Under the pieces are notes generated by a model, which was given only the letters and a program-made list of their open reading frames with translations, did no database searches and was not told the DNA's origin. 64,000 bases of DNA, from assembly GCF_963678635.1 (NCBI RefSeq), contig NC_087069.1, forward strand, positions 53,046,251 to 53,110,250. Reading direction: 5' to 3'. This DNA is from Symsagittifera roscoffensis (taxonomy: Eukaryota; Xenacoelomorpha; Acoela; Convolutidae). Positions 12,201-21,765 of the stretch are shown piece after piece. Each line of letters opens with the position of its first letter. Within the stretch, counting starts at the first letter, position 1. A program made the position numbers and the translations under genes.

Positions 12201-15200
12201 CTCTAGATACTGTTGATAATAACACCCTTTTTCACAAAAGTCACCTTTACCGGCTCACCTTTTTCACCTTTACCTATTTCTTTAGTTTCTGTTATAGGAA
12301 AAGTTTTTGAAAACCTATCATCGAAACGAATAATTAATTTTTTCAATAAGTTTGAAATCTTACGCAATAAACAGTTTGGATTTCGCAACAAACACTCTAC
12401 AGTTGATGCTATTGTGGAAACTTGAGAGATTCTTACTGAAAGCAAAATACTGATGAATTGACGCACTGCACACTATCTAAAGCTCTAGATACTGTTGATA
12501 ATAACACCCTTTTTCACAAAAGTCACCTTTACGGGCTGAGAGGCGTTCCTCTTTATTTACTGAAATACTACCTCAGCAAAAGAAGCCAGAATGTTTTTCA
12601 ATTGTTCGACAACAGAAGCTTCATTGTGGGGTACCTCAAAGTTCTGTTTTGGGTCCCCTGCATTTTCTTATTTATATCAATGATCTTCCAAGCATGCCAC
12701 AGCACAGCGAACGCATTCTTCATGCGGATGACAGTAATATTTTTGGAATACTCAACGGAATTAACGAACTTAAAACAGATTTGGAATTAATTTACCAAGG
12801 GATGGAAAAGAAACTTACAGCAAACAAAGGAAAAACAGAAATAATGATTAATGGAATAAAAAAATTTGAAAGTTTTATCTGAAACCAAAACACGATAGAA
12901 CTACAAAGTGCAGTTAAAACCTAGGATTAATTTTGCATCAAAATGTTACCTTCAACTAACATATTAAATCAGTAAGACAAAAATGCAATCGATTCATTCA
13001 TTTTCTATCAAACAAGACAGTTTCTCAGCTCATCTATTCTCATTAGAATTTACAAGCAGTTTACACAACCAATATATCAATATGGTGTATTAGTACAAGG
13101 AGTTGCCAATAAAACCACTTTAAAAATTTTCAAGTACCACAAACTTTTTAATTCGAATTGCGTTTCGCCTCAAAAAAACTATAAAAAATGCTGAGAATTT
13201 GCTCAATCAACGAATTACACGTATACGAACAGCTGAAATTACCCTCTAAAGTAAAAAGACGACACCATGAAAATAATAACGTGAACAATTGTATTTCAAA
13301 ACAAGAAGTAGACAAATCACTCGTTGCCACTAGAAGAATAAAATCATTAACAACAAAAAAATTAACATGAAATAACAAAAAAATCTGTGCGAATACGGAC
13401 ACTATCTAATTCTCTAATTAATTTCAATATGAAAATCATTAAAGAAATTTCAATCGAGCCTAGAAGTCTATAGACAAACTTATGCATAAAATCAGAGATA
13501 CTTATTTAATCGAATGCGCCTACTTCAACAAATTGTTTTGGTAAAAAAAATTTCGGGTAGTTTTTTTTTAATGGACTATAAGCGACCGCCCAAAAAAAAC
13601 ATCGTATTAATTGAAATAAAGCAAATCAATTAGATGCAAGATAAAGGAAATGTAAGATTTTGAAATTTGATTTGTTTTTCTTTAAATCTATTATCTTTTT
13701 TCTGTATAGATGTTACTTCGATAAAACAATCAGGTCCATATAAGACAGTACTTAAAAGAAAGTTCTCAGCGGCGCTGAAATAGGTTGAATTACCTTCTGC
13801 GCTTGCTCAAATCAGTGCTCTATTAATGATAAGTTCTCTATATTGTTGGATAATTGCACTACTTGAAACAAACTTCTTTATATTCTACTGCTGCGCTTTG
13901 ATGCTTAAATTTGAATGCTGCGATTCTGACTATTCTGATGTTTTTCTTCACTTTTTTGTGGACTTTATTCCATTATTTTAAATTCAAAACAAATGTTTGC
14001 AAGTTCATTAAATCAAAAATAAACTCCTTGAGATTTCCATAAACCCCTAGCCTATCCATACTCAACTAACACTTAAAGAAAACATTTATATTGAAAAAGT
14101 TTGATTAATGATTTTTCTATTTCTGTATTTTCACTTTAGTTTCTGAGTTAGTGAAAACACTTTGAGTGAAAACAATTCTTCTTGATCTAACAATACGTAA
14201 GGCCACTGTTGTTCTACAAAATATGCGCAGAACTAAGAAATCAATTCAGCACTAAATAAGCGCTGAACGATATAATTCAGCGAGATTACGAAAAAGGGAT
14301 AATTATTTTAAGTCAAATCAATTGTCAGTTAAAATGCTGATATCAAACTCCGTTAATTCAATTATTAAAAAACAGAGAGGAACGCATTGTGCTCTCAGAA
14401 ACATTAATAAAACAAATTTAGATTTTCTCATCCTCTCGTCTTTTCCAACTCTGCAGCAATATTCCAACTTAGATCGGAGACATTATTTTGATCATGCATT
14501 GCATGTGTTCTCTTAATGGAGAAATACATTGACAAAACTCGTTACAAGTCAAAAATCAAAATTTTTAACTATGTATAAATAATTCATATTGAAGTATTCA
14601 AATTCCTTTCAAAAATTTTGCCCCCAGTGCTAATCTCTATATCGCAATTAAATTGAGACTCAACTCAACTATCACAGTTCAAATGACAGGTCATGTAGAG
14701 AAAAGGCTATTTGTAAAAGACTATTCTGGAGAAAGAAAGTAACGCAACCATACAATTTGCTAATATTTTTTGTTCAATCTTTACTTTCCGCATTGAACTT
14801 CAGATGAGAGTTTTAGATTTTTCTAATCTGCTACTACTTCCTCTAAACCGATGTAAAGTTTTAAATAATTAAAGAAGAAATTTCAAATTATAGCCTAGAA
14901 GATGAGTATGGTTAGGCGTGAGAAGCTTTTTGAAGTTACTATATATGTTTTTTCAACTATGGCAAGGCAAAACTTTGTTTCATTTTTCCGTTTTAGTTAA
15001 TCTAGCTGCGTTACTGCATTTCACCCGCGTATTTTCTACACATTGAAAATATCTTTCAATCTGTTAAAAGAGGAGCTATGAACTAAGAAATGTTAATAAT
15101 GAAACATAAAGAAGCCATTGCCTTAAACTCTCAGCAACCAATCAAAATCATAGCAATTGGGAGAGAATGAAGAATTGATAAATTTTCAACCGATGTTAAA

Positions 15201-16707
15201 CCACTTCACATCTAATTGAAATCTAATTCAATTCTTCAAGTTGATGAAAATACAAAGAAAACTTGTAATCATTTTTTAATCAGCTGTAGTATCAATTAAA
15301 CCACATACATTTTCTTTAAAATGGAATTATCAAAAATACATTGGTGGACAAAATTGAAAGCAAATTCAAGTTTTTAAGGTTTAAAAAGCCTAACTTTACG
15401 AACCATTCTGAACAAAATTAACTTTTTAAAAACTTTTTTTACATCGCCGACAGAAAATGATCTGAACTACCCTCCCTGAAAGTCTCAAATTTGATTTAAA
15501 AGCAATTACCAGTACTTTTTTGTTCTGCAAAAGCCAGTAATTATTGTCTGTGCTAGCTTTTGCATCGTAGTAAAGTCTTTCTCGAAAAAGTGGAGTAAAA
15601 CAAGTTGTTCATGTAACGTGAAACATTCTCAGCGAAAAAAAATTGAATTATTCAGTGTGACAACTTTACTAAACTCAACTGTTTCTTAAAATTTCACGCG
15701 TTTTGAAAAACGTAGAGCGGGTGATAAGAACTTGTATTTTCAGAACCGGAAAAAAAACAGGTAAATGCATCAAATTAAAACTTGAGACTTTGAGAGAGGG
15801 TAGTTCAGATCATTCGCTGTCGGTCGATGTGAAAGTTTTGTGAATTTTCAAAGTATATATGGCTCAAATTGGTCCTTTGAATTTGCGTTCACACTAGTGC
15901 ATGAAAATTAAGCGCAATTCAGGATTTTACCTTTTATAACGCCTGTTTTTGATGTCCATTTAGGACATTTTCCTTGAAATTCAGTAAAAAATTTACATAG
16001 ACAGAGCAATTAATAAAAGCTAGCCTCTACTAAATTATCAATAGTTGGTTTCAAAGACTTACTAATGTGTTCCGCTTCTGAAACTGCCAATTTTTCTCAT
16101 CTGCACTAAGTTAGAAAAGCTAAAACGTCCGAGTTTAGTAAAGTTTTCACGGTAATTGTTTCCATTTTCTCGCTGAGAATGTTGCACGTCGATTGCACAA
16201 CTTTCTTGCTCCGCTTATTCAAGAAAGAGTTCACTACATTACAAAACTAAGTGCAGATGAGAAAATTGGCATTTTCAGACCCGTATTACAGTGATAAGTC
16301 TTTGAAACCACTTTTCAATAATTTCATAGAGGGTAGCTCTGATCATTTGCTCTTCGTCTATGTAAAATTTTACTGAATTTCGAAGGAAGCGTTGCCCAAA
16401 ATGGACATTAAAAACTGGCATTTTAGAGAGTAAAGTCCTGATTTTGCGCTCAATTTTGTCCACTAGTGTACATTTTCAAAAAAATTTCTGACTGACTTTT
16501 ATATGAGAACATAAGTAGTTTTGCGGGACCTTACTTCTAAACAAGTTACCAAATCAGATAACATACCTCAAAGTATACATAGTCCCCCACTCTGTACATG
16601 TCATTACTCAGCGCGCCAATTGCACCCCCTACTCCACCTCCCCCTCCCCCAACGGCAGTTGAGAATGCCGAGTGAGCTTGACTGTTGGGAAGAGAAATAG
16701 GTGGCAT
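1..16707 (-). CDS. MTA: MTA-family NuRD subunit, 8 coding exons, 3' end off the left edge
   Basis: Metastasis-associated (MTA) proteins are scaffold subunits of the nuclear NuRD deacetylase/remodelling complex; they recruit and activate HDAC1/2. Joining 16707-16567, 10637-10504, 8782-8665, 6424-6185, 3102-2933, 1057-890, 580-452 and 212-1 gives 437 codons with every splice phase matching. In order: a Gly-rich start, a BAH domain from about residue 37 ([28 protein letters not shown]), an ELM2 region from about 195, and a SANT domain at about 325-377 ([18 protein letters not shown], then [11 protein letters not shown]). The GATA zinc finger and C-terminus expected of the family would lie beyond position 1. 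The start is the ATG at 16707, upstream of the usual family start; MYRVGDY (16597) is an alternative. Introns of 0.13 to 5.9 kb are full of repeats. Identity is certain; the paralogue number is not assignable. Confidence 0.95.
452..580 (-). CDS. MTA: MTA exon 7 (SANT domain)
   Basis: 129 bp encoding [35 protein letters not shown] and TLHAIIE, the first two SANT helices. Acceptor ATGCAG, donor GTAAGC; phase 2 exit completes a Glu codon with exon 8. Confidence 0.95.
890..1057 (-). CDS. MTA: MTA exon 6 (ELM2-SANT linker)
   Basis: 168 bp encoding [19 protein letters not shown] and [19 protein letters not shown]. In MTA proteins the equivalent ASRD...GGPVLCRDEME segment links ELM2 to SANT. Acceptor ATCCAG, donor GTAGGC. 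Confidence 0.93.
1135..2585. repeat. Dispersed element with internal ~150-bp tandem repeats (copy 1)
   Basis: Lies in MTA intron 5. Two copies of a leader starting CTAGAGGCCCAGCTAAA (1,146 and 1,766), each followed by GGGCTTCACCCAAAAC, precede a tandem block (about 1,950-2,580). Its units repeat a phrase like GGTCATAACTTTTGTGTAAA every ~145-190 bp. A second, larger copy is at 47,610-48,960 and a fragment at 49,900-50,335. No coding capacity seen. Confidence 0.65.
1670..1738 (-). repeat. tRNA-like SINE head or tRNA pseudogene
   Basis: On the minus strand an A-box-like segment (TAGCGTAGAGG) is followed ~35 nt later by a perfect B-box core (GGTTCGAACC). The first and last seven bases pair in most positions, but the T and anticodon stems are poor, so it is not a functional tRNA gene. 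Confidence 0.5.
2933..3102 (-). CDS. MTA: MTA exon 5 (ELM2 domain)
   Basis: 170 bp between TTTTGTAG and GTGAGT. Encodes [18 protein letters not shown] and [11 protein letters not shown], matching the ELM2 region of MTA proteins. Confidence 0.94.
3560..5060. repeat. Dispersed element with ~140-175-bp tandem repeats (copy 1)
   Basis: Lies in MTA intron 4. About seven units each contain a phrase like GAGAGTACCCT(G/T)ACAGCACCCAA plus AAAACGTCATATCTC (e.g. near 3,873, 4,010, 4,171, 4,346, 4,492, 4,662). A unique tail (4,730-5,050) follows. The same tail and about three units recur at 53,050-53,670, so this is a mobile or segmentally copied element, not a local satellite. Confidence 0.65.
5081..5750. 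mobile_element. MITE family 1 copy (TIR-bearing, non-autonomous)
   Basis: Begins TAGCCAACTGACAG and ends ATTCATCGACTCT. Better-preserved copies show that the terminal GAGTCAATGAACG and CGTTCAT(T/C)GACTC are inverted repeats. The interior carries the family hallmarks: a near-palindrome around TCACGTTTTTCGTGA, TTTGCTGTTCGATAG and CCTATATAAGAGTCT. A second, truncated copy follows at about 5,770-5,990. Confidence 0.65.
5770..5990. mobile_element. MITE family 1, truncated copy
   Basis: Starts with TTTCAATGAATGCAAG, continues with the family's TTGACTGACTTTTT and ATGACCTTAAAGC phrases, then loses similarity before the central palindrome. Confidence 0.45.
6185..6424 (-). CDS. MTA: MTA exon 4 (C-terminal BAH, start of ELM2)
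   Basis: 80 codons, phase 0 at both ends, bounded by TTTTTTAG and GTGAGA. Contains [26 protein letters not shown] and FFYTLVFDP, all strongly MTA-like, then [14 protein letters not shown] at the ELM2 edge. Confidence 0.96.
6751..6819 (-). repeat. tRNA-like SINE head
   Basis: Minus-strand GCGGCTGTGGCCGAGCGG is an excellent tRNA-type A-box context (Ser/Leu-like). A degraded B box (GGTCGCTAGATCG) follows. The CTAGCCACAAATAGAGCAG phrase next to it recurs at 47,120 and 53,765 beside other SINE-like material. Confidence 0.55.
7300..7450 (-). repeat. SINE-like fragment (tRNA-like head plus AGCCGACAAA body)
   Basis: Contains the phrase TTAGCCGACAAAAAATAA and then a tRNA-like segment read on the minus strand. 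The same body phrase (AAGCCGACAAAAC) precedes tRNA-like heads at 45,415 and 59,825. Confidence 0.4.
7460..7665. mobile_element. MITE family 1, partial copy
   Basis: Carries AAGTCGATCACGTTTCTCG, TTTGCTGTTCGATAG and AATCGCGAAAAATTT in the family order, without recognisable termini. Confidence 0.5.
7687..7727. repeat. Perfect 16-bp inverted repeat (hairpin)
   Basis: Arms at 7687-7702 and 7712-7727 are exact reverse complements and contain CACGTGCAC; the loop is 9 nt (7703-7711). It lies in MTA intron 3 just downstream of a partial MITE. Confidence 0.8.
8494..8611 (-). other. Candidate cassette (poison-like) exon in MTA intron 3
   Basis: A GC-rich island in otherwise AT-rich intron, only 53 bp downstream of exon 3. 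It is bounded by a clean acceptor (TTGTCAG, ends at 8612) and a strong donor (GTAAGC at 8493-8488). It is 118 bp, the same length as exon 3, and not a multiple of three. Inserted after exon 3 (phase 0) it reads about 25 codons, then TAG, so inclusion would truncate MTA in the BAH/ELM2 region. The base composition resembles the real exons of this gene. No homology recognised; inclusion is inferred from splice signals alone. Confidence 0.4.
8665..8782 (-). CDS. MTA: MTA exon 3 (BAH domain)
   Basis: 118 bp encoding [16 protein letters not shown] followed by an acidic stretch ([16 protein letters not shown]). Acceptor TTTTAG, donor GTGAAA. It ends in phase 0. Confidence 0.93.
9867..10322. mobile_element. 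MITE family 1 copy
   Basis: Starts ACATAGCCATCAGACAG, contains AGAAGTTGATCACGTTTTTC and AACTGGATCAATAGG, and ends near GTATTCAACACATTCATG. Located in MTA intron 2. Confidence 0.6.
10504..10637 (-). CDS. MTA: MTA exon 2 (BAH domain)
   Basis: 134 bp, entered in phase 0 and left in phase 2. It encodes [14 protein letters not shown], a Gly-rich loop, then [10 protein letters not shown]. The acceptor is TTTAG and the donor is the unusual GTTGGT. Joining to exon 3 restores CFYRRRD, a BAH signature. Confidence 0.93.
10776..10897 (+). pseudogene. Isolated FkbM-type methyltransferase exon fragment
   Basis: After a possible acceptor (ATTTTCAAG) the plus strand reads about 40 codons: [20 protein letters not shown], then [11 protein letters not shown] and a TAG stop. 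LKIDIEGAE followed by an F-(L/V)-E-F-H ending is the diagnostic C-terminal half of the FkbM methyltransferase family (Methyltransf_21), SAM-dependent enzymes that methylate small molecules or sugars. No other exon of such a gene is visible nearby; it sits antisense in MTA intron 1. Most likely a transduced or duplicated last exon, or a remnant. It could be a real terminal exon only if upstream exons lie far to the left on the plus strand. Confidence 0.55.
11008..11069. repeat. Perfect 20-bp inverted repeat, pre-miRNA-sized hairpin
   Basis: Arms 11008-11027 and 11050-11069 are exact reverse complements with a 22-nt loop, itself partly self-complementary (CTTGCAAG / CTTGACAAG). It lies in MTA intron 1 and would be transcribed with the pre-mRNA. 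Could equally be a tiny foldback insertion. Confidence 0.75.
11871..13370 (+). pseudogene. Decayed non-LTR (Jockey/CR1-like) retrotransposon reverse transcriptase
   Basis: Plus-strand frames carry non-LTR reverse-transcriptase blocks in the right order: [41 protein letters not shown] (11,871-12,140), then [12 protein letters not shown] and LHADDSNIF (12,649-12,730), where the catalytic YADD is HADD, and a C-terminal tail to about 13,370. Stops and frame changes separate the blocks. A 264-bp stretch is directly duplicated (11,991-12,255 and 12,273-12,536), repeating the PISLV...HSTVDAI block. Inactive; antisense within MTA intron 1. The 5' end and endonuclease are not recognisable. Confidence 0.85.
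11991..12536 (+). repeat. Direct tandem duplication inside the reverse-transcriptase relic
   Basis: Two near-identical copies with a period of 282 bp and an 18-bp spacer rich in CACCTTT. Shared changes, including the TGA after VET, show that the copy arose after the element was already broken. Confidence 0.85.
15339..16468. mobile_element. Tc1/mariner-like non-autonomous element (1,130 bp)
   Basis: Termini CATTGGTGGACAAAATTGA and, inverted, CACTAGTGGACAAAATTGA match at 17 of 19 positions. A TA dinucleotide flanks each end (15337-15338, 16469-16470), the signature of TA-targeting Tc1/mariner transposons. The interior is itself inverted: ATGATCTGAACTACCCTC near 15,457 is complementary to GAGGGTAGTTCAGATCAT near 15,800, and a related copy lies near 16,328. 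No transposase frame is visible. It ends 98 bp from MTA exon 1. Confidence 0.8.
16567..16707 (-). CDS. MTA: MTA exon 1 (start codon, Gly-rich leader, start of BAH)
   Basis: 47 codons ending in [10 protein letters not shown] and a GTATGT donor. A run of glycines and valines (about residues 24-33) precedes the BAH start and is not usual for MTA proteins. The frame stays open a little upstream of the ATG, so a longer 5' end cannot be excluded. Confidence 0.88.
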
Positions 16708-18700
16708 CTCACCGGGATAACATCTATGGAAAGTGACTCTTAAATTTCGATGGCTGTTGAGAATGTGGTTCGAAAAATATTCGATTATTATTCTGAATTG
16801 TCTGTAATATCAGATCAGATCAATTCAAATGCGGTTTTTCAACAGATCAGTTGAAAGGTTAGATCAAGTCACATCGGGGTTACACGCCGAAATTGGGCTC
16901 AAGAATTAATATCGTTAATCCGAAACATTACCAGTTGTTTCTAAACGAGATCTTTTCTATCAACAAAAAGTAGAGAATATTAAGACAACTGAGTCTTAAT
17001 TTGGAAATTGTAACAAAGTAAGAAAGATTTCATTAAACTGTTCACGACTTTTTGCTAAACTTTGAATGAAATGATTTCATTCAGAGTGTAATAACTGAAT
17101 TTGGGATTTTTTCAAAGCAAAGCTGACGTTATAAACTTGAGGAAAAAAACTTCAATCACGGTTATGATATAATTGACGCAACGCTGTTCCAAGAACGAAT
17201 CTTGCTGTCAATTCAAAATAGTAAATGAATATCAGAGAAAGATCGTCGCTGTTTTTTTGTTCACGTTCATATATGAACAGCTTCTAGACAATTCTTGCAT
17301 ACAATCATTTATTCGGTATTGTATTTCTGAAATTGATCTTCAATTTGGTCAAAACCTGTTATAAGCAAACTGAATTTGTTTTGAACTAGAGAATAATGAA
17401 GATTAATTCAGTAGTACTTAACTATCTGCAGTGACTCTGATCATTCGCTAATAGATCTGAAGTGACTCTGAATTTTCTGATCATTCGCAAAATAAAACTA
17501 TGATGGAGCCGCATGCAGGAAGTTTCATTTCACAACTCAGGGTTCGAATCTGGTTGGGAACTCAGCTTCAATTGCTTTAAAGAAAGAAATATTTAATTAT
17601 GTTTTTTTTTCAGTTATCAAATTCGCTTTCGTTGTCAAGCTCTGAGATTCCGAGAAACTTGATCTGTATCTTTTCAGATTGATTCGAAATTTTTTAGAAT
17701 ATAATAGAATAGAATTTAGTTCTACAATTGTGAATATATTTCAATTTTTTTTATTTTAAATTTTAATAAATTAGATTTCTTTCATGTGTACAGTAAAGCA
17801 ACACCGCCAAGGATAGCTGTTCAGATTTGTCATTATAAACTAGGCCATTAATTTAGAGATGAAACATATTTCAACCTGAAAACAGATCCTAGCCTCAAAC
17901 ACTATACCATTGTATGCAAGGTGGATTTATCGGTACTCGATACCGTCACGACACAATATGAAGCTCTTTGGTACTATAGAGGGTATCCATTTGCAACCGC
18001 CTTGCCCTAAAAAGGAGGGCGACAGTTCGAAACAGGCGACAATTCGTAAGAGGCGACAATTTGTACGCAGAGGCGAAGCAGAGCTTCGCACCACTTGCGA
18101 TAAAAAAATGCAAGTCTCACAATCAAAACATCGAAGGTGTTGACCTGTATTAATAAACAAACTAGAAAGTCAAATATTGATTTTCAAGAAAAAAAAGCTA
18201 CATTTTTTAAATTAAAAAATGACTTTTTCATGTTAAAGTTTTCTAAATTTGTTAAAAGGGTGATTCAGACTAGCAAAAATCTCTCGTTCAGTCGTTATAA
18301 TTACAACAAATAATAAAAGAAAAAAACTATTGAGGAAATGAGCCGACGGAATTGAAGCCGACCGATCTCGGTATCCCAAACTTGTTATACTATTAAGCAA
18401 TGGTTGTTATTTTGATAAACCCATAAACCTAAATTGATTGACCAAAAAACAAAAAAGATGAAAAAAAAAAACACTTCGGGCTTGGTTAGTCTTCATTTTT
18501 CAAAAGAAAAAGCTAAATGGAAAAAATGGGTAAGAATCTAATAAGAAAACAGTTTGAAAGAACAAATATCGAAAAACTAAAAAAAACTGAATTAAAAAAT
18601 AACTAGTGAGTTATTTTATCTGCACCGAAAATAATTCTATAAGTACACCTAACCGTAAAACGAAAATCAACATATGTTTGAAATAATTTTGTTGCTTGAA
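16708..18700. other. Intergenic, upstream of MTA; mostly unassigned AT-rich sequence
   Basis: Would include the MTA promoter (no TATA element identified). A B-box-like GGGTTCGAATCTGG at about 17,541-17,554 marks a possible SINE. 18,025-18,110 holds a GGCGACAATTCGTAA repeat plus the SINE-tail phrase GAGGCGAAGCAGAGCTTCGC. 18,340-18,365 holds the AGCCGAC...TTGAAGCCGA end of the MITE seen at 23,666. No gene recognised. Confidence 0.5.
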
Positions 18701-18709
18701 CTGAGAAAA

Positions 18710-19160
18710 CATAGCCAACTGTCAGTTGGAAAAGAGTAATGAACGCAAGGAAATTGAAAAAATTAACTTGTTTTTCAAATTTTTGAATTTCGAAGAAAAA
18801 AATGGATGGCCTCAGAGCTCTTTGAATTTATAGAACAATTTATGATGGACACTTTTTTACTGAAATTCCCTCATTTTGAGAAAACTGGATCAATAGCTAA
18901 AACTCACATTTCGCTGGGAAATCTGATAACTAATTTCCATTTTCGAAATTAGAAGTCGATCACGTTTTTCGTGACCTTTACACTTTTGCTGTTCGAGTGA
19001 AGTTTGCCTACCTTTGAACAATGGAAATGCACTGAACTTAAAAAGAGATCACAATTCAAACCTCGAAAAATCTATATTGAGCGTGAACAAACTTTAAGAC
19101 TTTTTCCGAAAAAAAATCACCAAGACCTATATAGGAGTATTCACTATGTCAATTGCTCTT
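18710..19160. mobile_element. MITE family 1 copy
   Basis: Starts CATAGCCAACTGTCAGTTGG with AATGAACGCAAGG just inside. Interior has AGAAGTCGATCACGTTTTTC and TTTTGCTGTTCGAG. Ends TATTCACTATGTCAATTGC. Confidence 0.65.
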
Positions 19161-19332
19161 AAAAAACAAAAAAAATCAAAAGATTTGTTTTGTTTTTTCA
19201 ATTTATTCAAAAAGTAAAGATTGATTAAAAATTAACGTAACACAACTAAATGCCGCGTCGTAACTGTATTGAGCTAATACAGTTATTACGCATTCTGTTA
19301 TTTACAGAATACGTAATTCTAGTACCAAAAAA

Positions 19333-19755
19333 ATCTAGTACCCAATTGCAATACCCTTGCTCATCGCTAAGTTAAACAAGGCATTGGCAAGTAGAATACA
19401 TCCAGCACGAAATGAATAACGCGCATGATTCAAGGTTCCCCGCTCAACCTACTGTTACGAATTGTCGTTTGTTACGAATTGTGACCTGTTACGAATTGTC
19501 GCCTGTTACGAATTGTAGTCTATTACGAATTGACGCCTCAGGGGAGCCAATACCTAGCCAAAATTCTAGTACCCGATTACAATACCCTTGCTTATCGCTA
19601 GGTTAAACAAGGCATTGGCAAGTAGAATACATCCAGCACGAGAGGAGCGCTGAGCGTGAATCAGTGTTTCCAGCTCAATTTACTATTACTAATTGTCGCT
19701 TGCTACTAATTGTCACCTGTTTCTAATTGTCGCCTGTTACGAATTGTCGCCTAAC
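19333..19755. repeat. 17-bp minisatellite within a duplicated ~230-bp module
   Basis: The phrase CCCTTGCTCATCGCTAAG with ACAAGGCATTGGCAAGTAG occurs at about 19,350 and again about 230 bp later. Each is followed by tandem units of TGTTACGAATTGTCGCC (five units near 19,452-19,540, four near 19,683-19,750). Related fragments lie at 9,530 and 18,030. Confidence 0.75.
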
Positions 19756-21600
19756 GGGAGCGAGCGAAAACCACAGCAACGTCATCGTAGCCAGTTTTTT
19801 TTCACAAAGTCAATGAATATTTAGTGTTTTGAATATTTAGTGTTTTGGGAGAGCTCGAAAAATCAATCAACCAAAAAAAGTCTTCTTATAATTTTTTTGG
19901 AAAATCCCCTCCAGAATAAATAATTTAGTTCCTGGTTGCAAATTATTGCACTGACCAGATAAAAATAGCTTATTATTCGCACTAAATTGTTCTGTGACTA
20001 GTGGTTCCGAAATCCAAAATGAGAGAGAGAAGACACTCATGAACAATGAATTGAATTGACATCAATTTAAAATTAAAGCTACGACAACTGAAAAGTTAAG
20101 AGACCACGTAGTTATTGCACATCATGTTTATGAAATGTTTTTTTTGATATTTCATTTTGTTAAAACTAAAGGCATAGCAAGCAGATTCAATAATAATGAA
20201 TCTTAACCGAGTTAAGCTCATTTATCATTTCCAATAACGATTGATTAACGATCCTTGTAAAAACTTGTCCTGTTGAAAAATTTAAAAAGCAATTCAAATG
20301 ATTCATATGATATTTCCCAATAAACTACTTATAAGATTGGGCTTTTCGAGTGGTATCAGAACTATTTTAGATGCACCAAAACATTTTCAAAAATTGCAGA
20401 GAATGGCTTTTAAATCTACTGTTTTCAGATAACACCATGTTTGCTTCAGGTATCGGAAAATATTTTGCTGCTTGCTGCGCCTAGTTTTAAAAGAAATAAT
20501 GACTATTTTTGTTCAAAGTTGATGCAAAAGTTATTGACAAACTTCATCACTGATAATTCCATATTGATGTACTTTACAGATTCATTAAGAACTATTCTTT
20601 GCCCTCAGAATAATTTCTTGCCGATTACTTCTACATCAAATAAGAAACAAAAAACCAACTATCGGAAAATTTGCAGCTTTCCTACTAGTTTTTTTTGCTA
20701 TTCCGGGTTATCAACGCAAAATATAAGTTACAAGTGAGACAATGAGAGTTCTCAAATCGACAGGGCAAGTTTTAACTAATCTGATACGCTGTAAGCAAGT
20801 TCCGATATTTGTCTGAATTAGCAAATAGGGACATTTTAAAGTTGGAAGAAGTGAAATGCATAATTTATAATTAGATATATCACATATGTACACATTTACA
20901 GAAACAGCAATGATGATGACGAGAGGGGTATGAAGATGAGGTTTTGGCAATTGAACACAAACAAAACAGACAAACTAACCAACTCTGTCAATAAATGGCC
21001 AATTAAAACGGTTGATTTTTGTTTGACGCCTCAAAGTTAGGAAATTACAAATTAAACTCGCATTTGTTTCCCGTTTCGATTAGATTCAATCACTCAGATT
21101 CAAAAATTTTGATCTTGTTTACCAGACAATATACCAAGGTTAAATTTTGTCCTTTCAACAAAAAAGACTCTGGTCCTTCATAACTGAAGAATAAAAAAAA
21201 CCTGATGAACGAAAACATCTGATTGGCTAATAGAGTATGAAGAATTTTTCCATCATTCTCTAAAACCCAAAGCATATTACAAAATCTTTATATCCTTTCT
21301 CATTTATCAAATTTCAAGCCAACTTTCCGAGAAAAAGTACAAATTTTGCCGGTATATAGAATTATCGTCGCCGCGCATTCGCTGAGCGCATGATGGCGAA
21401 TAAAAAGCTCGAAACAACTATTCAATAATTTGTTCCGACTCAAATTCTCAGATAAACACACATTACAGAAAACCTCAATTACAGACTAACATGTGTTCAT
21501 TTCAATTTATTGCACATTTAATCTAACGCTGCACGCGAACTTTGATCATTATTTAGTCATGAATTTAGTTAATTATTGCACTGAGCTTCATTAACGCACT
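19756..21600. other. Intergenic, nothing recognised
   Basis: AT-rich sequence without recognisable coding blocks, element termini or tandem repeats. Open frames at 20,441-20,737 (+) and 20,711-20,950 (-) show no domain and no coding-like composition. Confidence 0.4.
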
Positions 21601-21602
21601 GT

Positions 21603-21608
21603 TTTATT
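21603..21608 (-). terminator. Poly(A) signal AATAAA of the CaaX-protein gene
   Basis: Canonical AATAAA on the minus strand 46 nt after the TAG stop at 21654, a normal distance for a short 3' UTR. Confidence 0.6.
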
Positions 21609-21653
21609 AATTGCACTGCGTATTATTATTGAATAACTGCAATGATTTCACGC

Positions 21654-21765
21654 CTACAACACAGAACATGTTCCAGATTTGGCCTTCTGTTTTTGCTCTT
21701 TTGCAGCCTCGCCTTGGCCTTTCTCTTCGCCTTTCTGGCCGTCGCCGTTGTCAGGTTGCAAGTTA
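21654..21765 (-). CDS. CaaX-protein exon 2 (KAKSGTCSVL-stop)
   Basis: 112 bp after TTGGTTTCAG. Encodes NLQPDNGDGQKGEEKGQGE and a Lys/Gln tail, ending in Cys-Ser-Val-Leu and TAG. Confidence 0.78.

Noticed and set aside
20441-20737. 98-codon plus-strand frame in intergenic DNA
   Set aside because: AT-rich, no recognisable motif, no support from neighbours.
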